NCBI RefSeq assembly: GCF_900111075.1
Contig: NZ_FOFZ01000001.1
Coordinates: 372,001 to 436,000, forward strand
Direction of reading: 5' to 3'
Source of the DNA: Flavobacterium frigoris
Lineage (GTDB): Bacteria > Bacteroidota > Bacteroidia > Flavobacteriales > Flavobacteriaceae
Length of the DNA: 64,000 bases
Shown here: piece after piece, positions 1 to 8,177 of the stretch
How positions within the stretch are numbered: the stretch's first letter is position 1
Layout of the letters: the number at the start of each line of letters is the position of its first letter
Position numbers and translations under genes: made by a program
The notes under the pieces: model-generated
What the model was told of the DNA's origin: nothing
The model's database searches: none
What the model saw: only the letters and a program-made list of their open reading frames with translations

Positions 1-696
1 TAAATGGTATTTTGAAACCATTGTTGCCAATATTCTTTTCAGTCGATGGGTTTGCGGAATGTCATTTCTGAAAATAAATCCTAATGGATTCCAAGACATC
101 GGACGAATATTATGTAGCTGCATATAGTCAAAACTTCCGTCAATCATAGGCTCAAAATTTGTTGCCGAAAACTGGACCTGATTGTAACTTATTTCTGTTT
201 TTTGACGAATCAATTCGGTTTGAGAACTGGTAAAATTAGAAAGTCCAAAGTCGACTATTTTTCCCTCTGATTTTAGTTTTTCTACAGCTTCGGCAATTTC
301 ATCTGCTTGCATCAACGGACTAGGTCTGTGCAACAAAAATACATCTAAATAATCAGTTTGTAAATTCTTTAACGATTGTTCAACTGACCGGATAATGTGC
401 GACTTAGAGTAGTCGTAATGTTTGATTTTAGTGTCACGATTTTCAGCTAGCATTTGGATCCCACATTTGGAAATTAGCTGCATTTTTTCTCTGGCTATTT
501 TACTCGAAGCAAATGCTTTTCCAAAATCAGCTTCAGTGGTGTAACCACCATAAATATCGGCATGGTCAAAGGTGGTAATTTTGTTTTCTAAACAGACATG
601 GATCATACTTTCCATTTCCTTTGAAGTTAGGTTTTTATCCCAAACTCCCCAATTCATAGTACCTGCAATAATAGGTGATAATGTCGTTTTGCTCAT
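1..696 (-). CDS. Aldo/keto reductase, 3' end cut by window edge
   Basis: The frame opens with ATG at 696 and stays open for 232 codons to base 1, so the C-terminus lies outside the window. It is an NADPH-dependent aldo/keto reductase of the YdhF-like group, a cytosolic (alpha/beta)8 barrel that reduces carbonyls. Visible landmarks are the N-terminal GTMNWG strand and the tetrad-type segments: D and Y in DHADIYGG, K in LISKCG, and H in VFLLHRPSP. SYNQVQFS and the LGLSNF-like segment DFGLSNF also fit the family. It is divergent from the moxR/Bat operon, with 212 bp between the two starts. Family assignment is firm; the substrate is unknown. Confidence 0.9.
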   Translation of the reverse strand, partial: MSKTTLSPIIAGTMNWGVWDKNLTSKEMESMIHVCLENKITTFDHADIYGGYTTEADFGKAFASSKIAREKMQLISKCGIQMLAENRDTKIKHYDYSKSHIIRSVEQSLKNLQTDYLDVFLLHRPSPLMQADEIAEAVEKLKSEGKIVDFGLSNFTSSQTELIRQKTEISYNQVQFSATNFEPMIDGSFDYMQLHNIRPMSWNPLGFIFRNDIPQTHRLKRILATMVSKYHL

Positions 697-854
697 GGTT
701 TTTATTTTTTACTGAAACGCGTAATTTTCTTAATTGAAAGTATATTTTTCAAAGTTCTTAAAAATATAAAAATTGTATCACAATTCGTCCTTAAAATTAG
801 GTCTTTATTCGAAGTTTTAACCATTTTTTAACATCTTACCTCTAAAAAATAATT

Positions 855-862
855 CAATTTGC
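855..862 (+). promoter_or_regulatory. Candidate -7 element of the Bat operon promoter
   Basis: TCAATTTG differs by one base from the Bacteroidota consensus TAnnTTTG and lies 46 bp upstream of the moxR ATG. No clear -33 TTG was found at the right distance, so this is a tentative call. Confidence 0.4.
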
Positions 863-908
863 ACTCTCAAACAGAAGGCATTAAATTCAAGGTTTTAAAT
901 ATAACGAT

Positions 909-1913
909 ATGGAAGAAAATACATCGACTTTAGACATTAGAGCAATCAATGAAAAAATCGAAAGAGAGAGCGCATTTATCGACCTCTTGACAATGGAAAT
1001 GAATAAAGTGATCGTGGGTCAAAAGCACATGATTGAGCGATTATTGATTGGACTTCTTGGACAAGGGCATATTTTATTGGAAGGTGTTCCGGGCTTAGCA
1101 AAAACGCTAGCTATAAATACACTTTCCCAAGCGGTACACGGATCGTTCAGCAGAATACAATTTACACCAGATTTATTGCCAGCAGATGTTGTGGGAACAA
1201 TGATTTACAACATTAAACAAAATGAGTTCTCTATCAAAAAAGGGCCTATTTTTGCCAATTTCGTTTTGGCAGATGAGATAAACCGTGCGCCGGCTAAGGT
1301 GCAATCGGCATTGTTAGAAGCCATGCAGGAAAAGCAAGTGACCATTGGTGACACTACTTTTAAACTAGACAGACCTTTCTTGGTTTTGGCAACTCAAAAC
1401 CCAATTGAACAAGAAGGAACGTACCAACTTCCGGAAGCACAAGTCGATCGTTTTATGTTGAAAACGGTTATTGATTACCCTAAAATGGATGAAGAGCGCA
1501 TGGTCGTTCGTCAAAACTTAAAAGGTAGTTATGAGAAAGTAAACCAAGTTGTTTCGGTAGAACAAATTCTACGTGCACAGGAAGCGGTTCGCGAAGTGTA
1601 TATGGATGAAAAAATCGAGAAATATATTCTTGATATTGTTTTCGCTACGCGCTATCCAGAGAAATATAAATTGGCCGACTTGAAGCCGTTAATCAGTTTT
1701 GGAGCTTCTCCGCGTGGAAGTATCAATTTAGCCAATGCGGCCAAATGTTATGCTTTTATAAAACGTCGTGGTTATGTAATTCCAGAAGATGTTCGTGCTG
1801 TTGTTCATGATGTATTGCGTCATAGAATTGGGGTTACCTATGAAGCTGAAGCGGAAAACATTACCTCTGTTGATATTATCAATAAAATTATAAATGAAGT
1901 TGAAGTACCTTAA
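909..1913 (+). CDS. moxR: MoxR-family AAA+ ATPase
   Basis: A 334-residue MoxR AAA+ ATPase, thought in this family to act as a chaperone that activates von Willebrand A (VWA) proteins encoded beside it. Walker A is GVPGLAKT (59-66), Walker B is VLADE (119-123), sensor 1 is ATQNP (161-165), and the family signature GTYQLPEAQVDRF follows at 170-182. The C-terminal lid is present, so the length is normal. It is the first gene of the Bat operon and is followed after 89 bp by the DUF58 gene. That spacer is not random: it is filled with a 7-nt periodic palindromic repeat. Function in oxygen or stress tolerance is inferred from Bat operons in other Bacteroidota. Confidence 0.95.
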   Translation: MEENTSTLDIRAINEKIERESAFIDLLTMEMNKVIVGQKHMIERLLIGLLGQGHILLEGVPGLAKTLAINTLSQAVHGSFSRIQFTPDLLPADVVGTMIYNIKQNEFSIKKGPIFANFVLADEINRAPAKVQSALLEAMQEKQVTIGDTTFKLDRPFLVLATQNPIEQEGTYQLPEAQVDRFMLKTVIDYPKMDEERMVVRQNLKGSYEKVNQVVSVEQILRAQEAVREVYMDEKIEKYILDIVFATRYPEKYKLADLKPLISFGASPRGSINLANAAKCYAFIKRRGYVIPEDVRAVVHDVLRHRIGVTYEAEAENITSVDIINKIINEVEVP

Positions 1914-1922
1914 TTTAGTTTG

Positions 1923-1998
1923 CAGTATTCAGTGTTAAGTCATCAGTTTAGACTGCTAAATGACTGAACACTGCTAATTGATCACTGACCACTGAAAA
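1923..1998. repeat. Heptamer repeat, palindromic (CAGTGTT / CTGAACA)
   Basis: Between moxR and the DUF58 gene, CAG recurs every 7 bases at 1923, 1930 and 1944 (AAG at 1937). From 1953 the complementary form follows: CTGCTAA, CTGAACA (1964), CTGCTAA, TTGATCA, CTGACCA and CTGAAAA (1992), the last five in exact 7-nt register. The two halves are roughly reverse complements, so the spacer can fold into a hairpin. The array ends 4 bp before the ATG at 2003. Confidence 0.75.
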
Positions 1999-2002
1999 AA
2001 AT

Positions 2003-2866
2003 ATGGATACAAAAGAGCTTTTAAAAAAAGTACGAAAAATAGAGATTAAAACCCGAAGATTGAGCGATCATATCTTTTCAGGGGAATACCATACCTCATT
2101 CAAGGGGCGCGGAATGACTTTTAGTGAAGTACGTCAGTATCAATACGGGGATGATATTCGTAATATTGACTGGAATGTTACCGCACGTTACAATGAAGCG
2201 CATGTAAAAGTCTTTGAAGAAGAGCGTGAGTTGACGATGATGTTGATGGTGGATATCTCAGGCTCGGAAAGTTTTGGTTCTAAAAATCAATTCAAAAAAG
2301 ATATTGTTACAGAGATTGCCGCAACCATGGCATTTTCGGCAACACAGAATAATGATAAAATTGGATTGATTTTGTTTTCAGACCAAATTGAATTATATAT
2401 TCCACCAAAGAAAGGCAGGTCGCACGTTTTGCGTATCATTCGTGAATTGATCGAGTTTGAACCTAAAAGCCTTAAAACCGATATTGCTCAAGCCTTAAAG
2501 TTTTTATCCAGCACTCAGAAAAAGAAAGCGATTGTATTTGTTATCTCTGATTTCATGTCTGAAAATTATGAGCATACATTAAAAATTGCAGCTAAAAAAC
2601 ATGACATCACAGGAATTCGAGTGTATGATATTCGAGAACAAAAAATGCCGAATATTGGAATGGTACCAATGATTGATGCTGAAACAGGAGAAACACAATT
2701 AGTTGACACGAGTTCGAAAACGGTTCGATTCAACTACGAGAAATATTATAGTGATCAATTAGTTTATTTCAAGGAAACATTCAGTAAATCAGGTGCAGGA
2801 GTCGTAAACACTAGAGTCGACGAAAGTTATGTGACTAAATTATTAGGCTATTTTAAATCGAGGTAA
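2003..2866 (+). CDS. DUF58 domain protein of the Bat operon
   Basis: A 287-residue cytosolic DUF58 protein, with no signal peptide or membrane segment. The family signature GRGMTFSEVRQYQYGDD lies near residues 35-51 and is followed by IDWNVTAR. A VWA-like fold then carries a MIDAS-type DISGS at 84-88. DUF58 proteins almost always accompany MoxR ATPases and are likely their direct partners. The start at 2003 gives the usual MDTKELLKKVRKIEI N-terminus. The next Bat gene is displaced by an inserted four-helix-bundle gene, and the heptamer repeat begins only 1 base after this stop codon. Confidence 0.93.
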   Translation: MDTKELLKKVRKIEIKTRRLSDHIFSGEYHTSFKGRGMTFSEVRQYQYGDDIRNIDWNVTARYNEAHVKVFEEERELTMMLMVDISGSESFGSKNQFKKDIVTEIAATMAFSATQNNDKIGLILFSDQIELYIPPKKGRSHVLRIIRELIEFEPKSLKTDIAQALKFLSSTQKKKAIVFVISDFMSENYEHTLKIAAKKHDITGIRVYDIREQKMPNIGMVPMIDAETGETQLVDTSSKTVRFNYEKYYSDQLVYFKETFSKSGAGVVNTRVDESYVTKLLGYFKSR

Positions 2867-2867
2867 T

Positions 2868-2909
2868 GATTAACGATTGAAGATTAACGATTTTTGATCT
2901 AAGATTTAG
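2868..2909. repeat. Heptamer repeat GATTNNN x6 (left arm of inverted pair)
   Basis: Six consecutive 7-mers in perfect register: GATTAAC, GATTGAA, GATTAAC, GATTTTT, GATCTAA, GATTTAG. Bases 2875-2898 are the exact reverse complement of 3348-3371, a 24-nt perfect inverted repeat that brackets the gene at 2925-3299. Confidence 0.9.
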
Positions 2910-2924
2910 TATAATGTATAAAAG

Positions 2925-3299
2925 ATGAACAAACAGATTTTAGAAGACCGATTGATAGATTTCGCAGCTTTAATTATTAACGTTGCTACTAATTTTGAGA
3001 AAAATTATGCGGGAAATCACCTTGCAGGCCAAATAATTCGCTCAGGAACATCGCCAGCCTTAAATTATGGAGAAGCCCAAAGTGCTGAAAGTAAAAAAGA
3101 TTTTATTCATAAAATGGGAATTTGTCTGAAAGAATTAAGGGAGTCATTCGTTTGTTTGAAAATTATTGAGAAAGCAAATTTGACAGCGGATCTGGAAAAT
3201 TTGACAAGAGCAAAAAAAGAAGCAAATGAACTTATATCGATTTTTGTTTCAAGTATTAAAACATCAAAGGCAAGTTCTGATACTGGAAAATCGAATTAA
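2925..3299 (+). CDS. Four-helix-bundle protein (23S rRNA IVS / bAvd-like family)
   Basis: A 124-residue protein of the S23/four-helix-bundle family (Pfam PF05635), first known from intervening sequences in 23S rRNA genes and related to the accessory protein Avd of diversity-generating retroelements. Hallmarks are the segment IRSGTSPALNYGEAQSAESKKDF (middle third), the following LKELRES helix, and helices rich in charged residues. It has no place in known Bat operons, where DUF58 is normally followed directly by membrane and VWA genes. It is flanked by a 24-nt perfect inverted repeat made of 7-nt units, which suggests it arrived as a cassette. Orientation matches the operon, so it may be co-transcribed. 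Its cellular role is unknown. Confidence 0.9.
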   Translation: MNKQILEDRLIDFAALIINVATNFEKNYAGNHLAGQIIRSGTSPALNYGEAQSAESKKDFIHKMGICLKELRESFVCLKIIEKANLTADLENLTRAKKEANELISIFVSSIKTSKASSDTGKSN

Positions 3300-3341
3300 A
3301 CGTATAGAATAAATGATGTTTGATTGCAATTGCAGCTCAAT

Positions 3342-3403
3342 TCTGAAATCAAAAATCGTTAATCTTCAATCAAAAATCAATTACTTTAATCAAATATCAT
3401 TCG
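3342..3403. repeat. Heptamer repeat TCNNNAA (right arm of inverted pair)
   Basis: TC recurs at 3342, 3349, 3356, 3363, 3370 and 3377 (units TCTGAAA, TCAAAAA, TCGTTAA, TCTTCAA, TCAAAAA, TCAATTA), then after one slipped base at 3390 and 3397. Bases 3348-3371 are the exact reverse complement of 2875-2898. Confidence 0.9.
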
Positions 3404-3423
3404 CCTCAAACTGAAAATAAAAA

Positions 3424-5052
3424 ATGAATAAAGTTTACCTACTATTATTGCTTTTTTCAACCGCTATTTTTGCCCAGCAAAAACGAGTGGTAACTAGTAT
3501 AGATACAACTAAGAACAAAATTGGCGCCGAGTTTAAATTAACGGTAAAAACCTCAGTGGATACGTTGTCTAAAGTTGATTTTCCAAAACTTAAAAATATT
3601 GGTGCTCTCGAAGTAATTCGTTCTTACCCCATAGACACGATCAAAAATAACGATCGGTATGAATTAATTAAGAAATATGGGTTAACACAGTTTGATTCTG
3701 GAAAATATACGATTCCTAGTATAAAGATTCTCATCAACAGCAAACCGTACATGACCGATTCAATTGCGGTTGAGGTGGCTAATGTTCAGGTGGATACCTT
3801 AAAACAAAAGATGTATGACATCAAAGATATTGTTCCCGTAAAGAGTTCGATGGGCGATTGGTGGAAATACCTTTTGATACTAGCGATGATATTTGGTATT
3901 GGTGCATTAGTGTATTGGTTTGTAAAAAAGCAACAAAAGAAAAAAATCGAAGAAGAGGTATATAAAACACCAATAGAAAAAGCAACTAGCTTACTTAATA
4001 CCTTAGAGCAAAAGGAACTTTGGCAAAAAGGAGAAGTGAAGGCTTACTACAGTGAATTGACGGATATTGCCCGTAATTATATTGAAGAAGCAATAGATAT
4101 TCCAGCGATGGAAAGCACAACTTCTGAGTTGATTATTGGTCTTAGAGCAGCTTCTGTGAAAAAGAAAATGACGCTTTCACAAGAGACGATAGAGAACTTG
4201 GAGCGTGTTTTAAAACAAGCCGATTTAGTAAAATTTGCAAAATCTAAGCCAGTAGAGTACGAAATTACCGAGGATAGAAATAAAATACAAAAAGCAATCC
4301 TTACACTAGACAGTGCTATTCCGGTGGAAATCGAAATAGAAGAAGATTCATTATTGAATGAAGCACAAAAACAAAAACAGATCCAAATTCAATTAAAGAA
4401 ACAAAGAAGCAAGCGTATTCTTATTTCCGTGGCTTCTGTTGCTTTCTTATTGCTAGCAACGACCACTTATTTTATTGTTACCAAAGGATTTGTTTACGTA
4501 AAAGACACTATTATTGGACATCCTACAAAAGAATTACTTGAAGGAGAATGGATAAAAAGTACCTACGGAAATCCCGGAGTTACTATCGAAACGCCAAAAG
4601 TGCTTAGAAGAATTGATTTGACAAAATCGCTTCCTAAAAACGGTTTGCAACTCGTTAAAGAAATGCAGTCTTTTGCCTATGGTAGTTTTATTGATAATTT
4701 TTACTTGATGGTTTCAACCATTAAATACAAGCAGGATGCAGAAATTGATTTAAAAAAATCGATGGAGGTCACTTTACAAACCTTAGAATCTCAAGGGGCA
4801 CAAAATATGATTGTGAAACAAGAAGATTTTGACACTAAAGAAGGAGTAACGGGTTTAAAATCATACGGAACATTTTCTAGATTTAATGCGGATTCTAAAA
4901 GTAGTGAAAAACTGTATTATGAAATACTGTTGTTCAGCCAAGAAGGGGGATTGCAACAAATCATGATTTTTCATGAAGAAGGAGATTCGTATGCAAATGA
5001 AATATCAGACCGAGTTTTGAACTCTGTCGAATTAATACAACTAAGTAAATAA
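3424..5052 (+). CDS. BatD/DUF4381-like membrane protein of the Bat operon
   Basis: A 542-residue envelope protein. It has a signal peptide (1-17, ending FAQ), a beta-rich periplasmic part to about 140, a membrane segment at 147-167, a cytosolic helical part and a second membrane segment at 331-353, then a C-terminal soluble domain. The helical part contains KAYYSELTDIARNYIEEA followed by IPAMESTTSELI. This resembles the segment shared by DUF4381 and BatD C-termini in MoxR/VWA operons. The stop codon overlaps the ATG of batA by one base (TAATG), so translation is probably coupled. It is a standard member of flavobacterial Bat loci, but I do not recognise a named gene. The role as a membrane anchor for VWA partners is inferred from context. 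Confidence 0.8.
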   Translation: MNKVYLLLLLFSTAIFAQQKRVVTSIDTTKNKIGAEFKLTVKTSVDTLSKVDFPKLKNIGALEVIRSYPIDTIKNNDRYELIKKYGLTQFDSGKYTIPSIKILINSKPYMTDSIAVEVANVQVDTLKQKMYDIKDIVPVKSSMGDWWKYLLILAMIFGIGALVYWFVKKQQKKKIEEEVYKTPIEKATSLLNTLEQKELWQKGEVKAYYSELTDIARNYIEEAIDIPAMESTTSELIIGLRAASVKKKMTLSQETIENLERVLKQADLVKFAKSKPVEYEITEDRNKIQKAILTLDSAIPVEIEIEEDSLLNEAQKQKQIQIQLKKQRSKRILISVASVAFLLLATTTYFIVTKGFVYVKDTIIGHPTKELLEGEWIKSTYGNPGVTIETPKVLRRIDLTKSLPKNGLQLVKEMQSFAYGSFIDNFYLMVSTIKYKQDAEIDLKKSMEVTLQTLESQGAQNMIVKQEDFDTKEGVTGLKSYGTFSRFNADSKSSEKLYYEILLFSQEGGLQQIMIFHEEGDSYANEISDRVLNSVELIQLSK

Positions 5053-6053
5053 TGGGAAATATCACATTTTTAAATCCTGAGTTTTTCTGGTTGTTTCTTT
5101 TGATTCCAATAGCTATAGTTTGGTTATTCGTGAAGAGAAACGATCAATCAGCCACTTTAAAAATAAGTTCAATTAAGGGATTCAAATCCTCAGAATCTTT
5201 ATTAGCAAAGCTAAAGCCTTATTTGAGCGTATTAAGATTAGTTGCATTGAGTTCTTTGATTGTCGCTATGGCAAGACCTAGAACTGTTGATGTAAGTAAT
5301 AAAACGAAAACAACAAAGGGAATAGATATCGTTATGGCAATCGATGTATCAGGGAGTATGCTTGCCAAAGATTTGAAGCCGAACAGAATGGAAGCGTTAA
5401 AAAGAGTAGCCGCTGATTTTGCAGATGAAAGACCCAATGACAGAATTGGACTTGTGGTTTATGCTTCGGAGGCTTATACAAAAACGCCGGTAACTAGTGA
5501 CAAAGCAGTTGTTCTGGAGGCTATCAAGAGTATAAAATACGATAATGTTTTGCAGGATGGTACTGGAATAGGAATGGGATTAGCTACAGCGGTAAACCGT
5601 TTAAAAGACAGTAAAGCCAAGAGTAAAGTGATTATCCTTTTAACGGACGGTGTCAATAATGCAGGTTTTATTGAGCCAGAAACGGCTGCCGATATTGCGA
5701 AACAATATGGTATAAAAGTATATACAATAGGTATTGGAACAAACGGTATGGCTGAATTTCCATACGCGGTGGGACCAAACGGTCAATTTTTATTCAAAAT
5801 GATGAAAGTCGAAATTGATGAAAAATTGATGAAAAGTATCGCCAATAAAACGGATGGACGTTATTTTAGAGCAACAAGTAACAACAAGTTGGCTGAAATT
5901 TATGGCGAAATCAATAAACTGGAAACGACCGAAATTGAAGAATTAAAATTCTATGATTATGATGAGAAATACAGGCCTTTTGTTTGGCTTGCAGGTTTTT
6001 TATTATTAGCTGAGATCGGATTAAGAAATACAGTTTACAAGAGCTTTATATAG
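5052..6053 (+). CDS. batA: BatA, VWA-domain membrane protein
   Basis: A 333-residue VWA protein of the aerotolerance (Bat) family. Its N-terminal membrane helix begins NPEFFWLFLLIPIAIVW, a second lies near residues 58-74, the VWA domain follows with the metal-ion site DVSGS at 98-102 and TDGVNN later, and a closing helix lies near 310-330 (PFVWLAGFLLLAEIGL). All five MIDAS-type landmarks appear intact, so metal-dependent partner binding is expected. The start overlaps the previous stop by one base. It is paired with batB, a second VWA gene of the same architecture, 177 bp downstream across a repeat-filled spacer. Confidence 0.92.
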   Translation: MGNITFLNPEFFWLFLLIPIAIVWLFVKRNDQSATLKISSIKGFKSSESLLAKLKPYLSVLRLVALSSLIVAMARPRTVDVSNKTKTTKGIDIVMAIDVSGSMLAKDLKPNRMEALKRVAADFADERPNDRIGLVVYASEAYTKTPVTSDKAVVLEAIKSIKYDNVLQDGTGIGMGLATAVNRLKDSKAKSKVIILLTDGVNNAGFIEPETAADIAKQYGIKVYTIGIGTNGMAEFPYAVGPNGQFLFKMMKVEIDEKLMKSIANKTDGRYFRATSNNKLAEIYGEINKLETTEIEELKFYDYDEKYRPFVWLAGFLLLAEIGLRNTVYKSFI

Positions 6054-6055
6054 GA

Positions 6056-6115
6056 TCCTCCCCCAGCCCTCTCCGAAGGAAGGGGTGACTGGATGTGAAA
6101 ATTGGATGTGAAAAC
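6056..6115. repeat. C/G-rich palindromic element plus GTGAAAA repeats
   Basis: Starting 3 bases after the batA stop, CCTCCCCCAGCCCTCTCC is followed by GAAGGAAGGGG and then by two GTGAAAA units at about 6095 and 6108. Closely related C-rich/G-rich blocks occur at 19226-19248 and 20262-20292 on the other strand. The whole spacer up to 6230 has the same order of blocks as the spacer at 20144-20292. Confidence 0.7.
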
Positions 6116-6189
6116 TAGAATTTAATTAAAGAGTAACTATTGCCGTTTTGCGTAGAAGATAAAGGTGAATGATGACCATTGTTTGGCAA

Positions 6190-6230
6190 CTGCAAACTGA
6201 ATACTGAACACTGAACACTGAATACTAAAT
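6190..6230. repeat. Heptamer repeat CTGAAYA x5, ending at batB start
   Basis: Units in exact 7-nt register: CTGCAAA (6190), CTGAATA (6197), CTGAACA (6204), CTGAACA (6211), CTGAATA (6218), then CTAAAT. The array ends directly against the batB ATG at 6231, and the same motif occurs before the DUF58 gene. Confidence 0.9.
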
Positions 6231-7265
6231 ATGGAATTAGACGAAATAAAATATTTATACTTACTTTTTTTACTACCGGTAGTGGTGGTATTGTTCTTTA
6301 TCAATTTATATTGGAAAAGAAAAAAGCAACGTGAATTTGGAGATTTAGAAATAATAAAAAAACTAAGTCCAGAATCTTCAGTTTTTAAACCTGTTTTTAA
6401 ACTAGTTGTGATTCTTTTGGCTTTGGCGGGATTGATTTTTGGATTAGTAAATCCAAAAATTGGTACTAAAATGGAAACAGTAAAGCGAGAAGGTATTGAT
6501 ATTGTTTTTGCGATGGATGTATCCAAAAGTATGCTTGCTGAAGATGTTGCTCCGAGCCGATTAGAAAAAAGCAAGCAGCTTGTTTCACAAATTATCAATC
6601 AATTGGGGAATGACAGAATTGGGATTGTGGCTTACGCAGGTAGCGCTTTTCCAGTATTGCCTATCACTACAGATTATAGTGTGGCAAAAATGTTTCTGCA
6701 AAGCATGAATACTGAAATGGTTTCGTCTCAAGGAACTTCCTTAGATGAAGCGATAAAATTGTCTTCAACCTATTTTGATGACAAGAGCAAAACCTCGAAG
6801 TTGTTGATTTTAGTTTCTGATGGAGAAGATCATTCTGAAGGTGCTCAAGCGGCGGCAGAAGAAGCGAATAAGCAAGGAATGAGAATTATTACAATCGGGC
6901 TAGGAACCGAAAAAGGAAGCACTATTCCGCTGAAGAAAAATGGCGTCGTAGAAAGTTATCAAAGAGACAACAATGACGAGGTTGTTATTACAAAATTAAA
7001 TCGTGCCAGTTTGGAAACGATTGCTAAATCAACCAAAGGCGGTTATATCAATGGTAATAATACCAAAGAAGTGGTGGCATACATTAAGAATACTTTGGAT
7101 AAAATTCAAAAAACCGAATTTGAATCCACGCAAATGGCCGATTTCCAATCGCAGTTTCAGTGGTTTCTTGGATTCGCATTTGTGTTGTTGTTTTTGGATC
7201 TCTTTTTGTTAGAAAAGAAAACAAGTTGGGTGAAGAAGTTGAATTTATTTAACGAAGAAAAATAA
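6231..7265 (+). CDS. batB: BatB, VWA-domain membrane protein
   Basis: A 344-residue VWA protein with the same plan as BatA: an N-terminal membrane helix (about 8-28), a second helix near 54-73, the metal-ion site DVSKS at 96-100, and a C-terminal helix near 310-328 (FQWFLGFAFVLLFLDLFLL). LLILVSDGEDHSEG supplies the usual third MIDAS region. BatA and BatB are thought to form a membrane complex in Bacteroidota such as Bacteroides fragilis. The start is fixed by the repeat array that ends at 6230, and no Shine-Dalgarno is visible. It is followed by batC after 53 bp. Confidence 0.92.
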   Translation: MELDEIKYLYLLFLLPVVVVLFFINLYWKRKKQREFGDLEIIKKLSPESSVFKPVFKLVVILLALAGLIFGLVNPKIGTKMETVKREGIDIVFAMDVSKSMLAEDVAPSRLEKSKQLVSQIINQLGNDRIGIVAYAGSAFPVLPITTDYSVAKMFLQSMNTEMVSSQGTSLDEAIKLSSTYFDDKSKTSKLLILVSDGEDHSEGAQAAAEEANKQGMRIITIGLGTEKGSTIPLKKNGVVESYQRDNNDEVVITKLNRASLETIAKSTKGGYINGNNTKEVVAYIKNTLDKIQKTEFESTQMADFQSQFQWFLGFAFVLLFLDLFLLEKKTSWVKKLNLFNEEK

Positions 7266-7318
7266 ATGTCTTTTCCTTCAGGGATTGAACTTGTATGGAA
7301 TTGCATAATTTAATAAAA

Positions 7319-8089
7319 ATGAAGAATTTTAAAAAATACATATTTACCACTTTCTCACTTCTCTTTTTAGGGCTTAGCGGAGTATTGGCACAAGAGAAAG
7401 ACAAAAGTTTAGCTAAGGCAAATGCGGAATATGCGGAGAATAAATTCGTGGATGCTGAAGCGGATTATAGAATTTCAAATTCAAAATTTCCAAACAGGTC
7501 TACTGCACCTTATAATTTAGGAAACTCAATTTATAAGCAAAATCAAGCATCTGAAGCTAAATTTGCTTACGCCAAAGCAATAAAAAGTACTAAATCAAGA
7601 GTAGATAAACACAAAGCCTTTCACAACTTAGGAAATGTGTTTATGAAAGAAAAGAATTATACGGAAGCAGTTGAAGCCTATAAAAACGCACTGCGTAACG
7701 ATCCTTCTGATGATGAAACAAGATACAATTACGCATTGGCAAAAAAGATGTTGAAAGAAAATCCGCCTAAGGATAACAAGGACAAAAAAGACAAGGACAA
7801 GAAGGACAAAGATAAAAAGGATCAGGACAAGAAAGACAAAGATAAAAAAGACGGAGATAAAGATAAGAAGGACGATAAAGGAGACGGAGATAAAGATAAA
7901 AAGGACGGGAAAAATAAGGATGATAAACCCGAAGATCAGGGCAAACCAAAACCACAACCTGGCGGAATTTCTAAACAACGATTAGAAAATCTTTTGGATG
8001 CAGTAAACAATGAAGAAAAGAAAATTCAAGATAAAGTAAATGCTCAAAAAGTAAAAGGAAAACCAACAAAAACGGAAAAAGATTGGTAA
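7319..8089 (+). CDS. batC: BatC, TPR protein with Lys/Asp-rich region
   Basis: I chose ATG 7319 (256 residues) over the in-frame ATG at 7295, because the shorter form begins with a good signal peptide (KKYIFTTFSLLFLGLSGVLA). At least two TPR repeats follow (APYNLGNSIYKQ; FHNLGNVFMKE), so it is probably a periplasmic scaffold of the Bat complex. Residues about 151-205 are an extreme low-complexity run of KDKKDKDKK-type units, then a short helical C-terminus. BatC is a normal Bat component, but the length of this charged run may vary between strains because the DNA is a near-tandem repeat. Spacing to batD is 88 bp. Confidence 0.9.
   Translation: MKNFKKYIFTTFSLLFLGLSGVLAQEKDKSLAKANAEYAENKFVDAEADYRISNSKFPNRSTAPYNLGNSIYKQNQASEAKFAYAKAIKSTKSRVDKHKAFHNLGNVFMKEKNYTEAVEAYKNALRNDPSDDETRYNYALAKKMLKENPPKDNKDKKDKDKKDKDKKDQDKKDKDKKDGDKDKKDDKGDGDKDKKDGKNKDDKPEDQGKPKPQPGGISKQRLENLLDAVNNEEKKIQDKVNAQKVKGKPTKTEKDW
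7777..7930 (+). repeat. Low-complexity GAYAAR coding repeat in batC
   Basis: About 150 bp made almost wholly of AAG/AAA and GAC/GAT/GGA codons (Lys, Asp, Gly), with short near-tandem units. It is prone to slippage in multiples of 3 or 6, so length differences between strains are expected. Confidence 0.85.
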
Positions 8090-8177
8090 TTGAGGTTTGT
8101 TTTTGGGAGGATTAAGGGATGATTATAAAATAGAGAATAAAATAAATCCGAAAGGGAAGATAAGGGTTGAATAAAAG

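Noticed and set aside
2868..3403. CRISPR array
   Set aside because: The repeats are 7 nt without spacers and flank a protein gene; no cas genes are present.
7628..7978. Minus-strand 116-codon hydrophobic ORF in batC
   Set aside because: It is the antisense of the Lys/Asp-rich tract, which necessarily reads as Phe/Leu/Val/Ile; there is no start context and batC is well supported.
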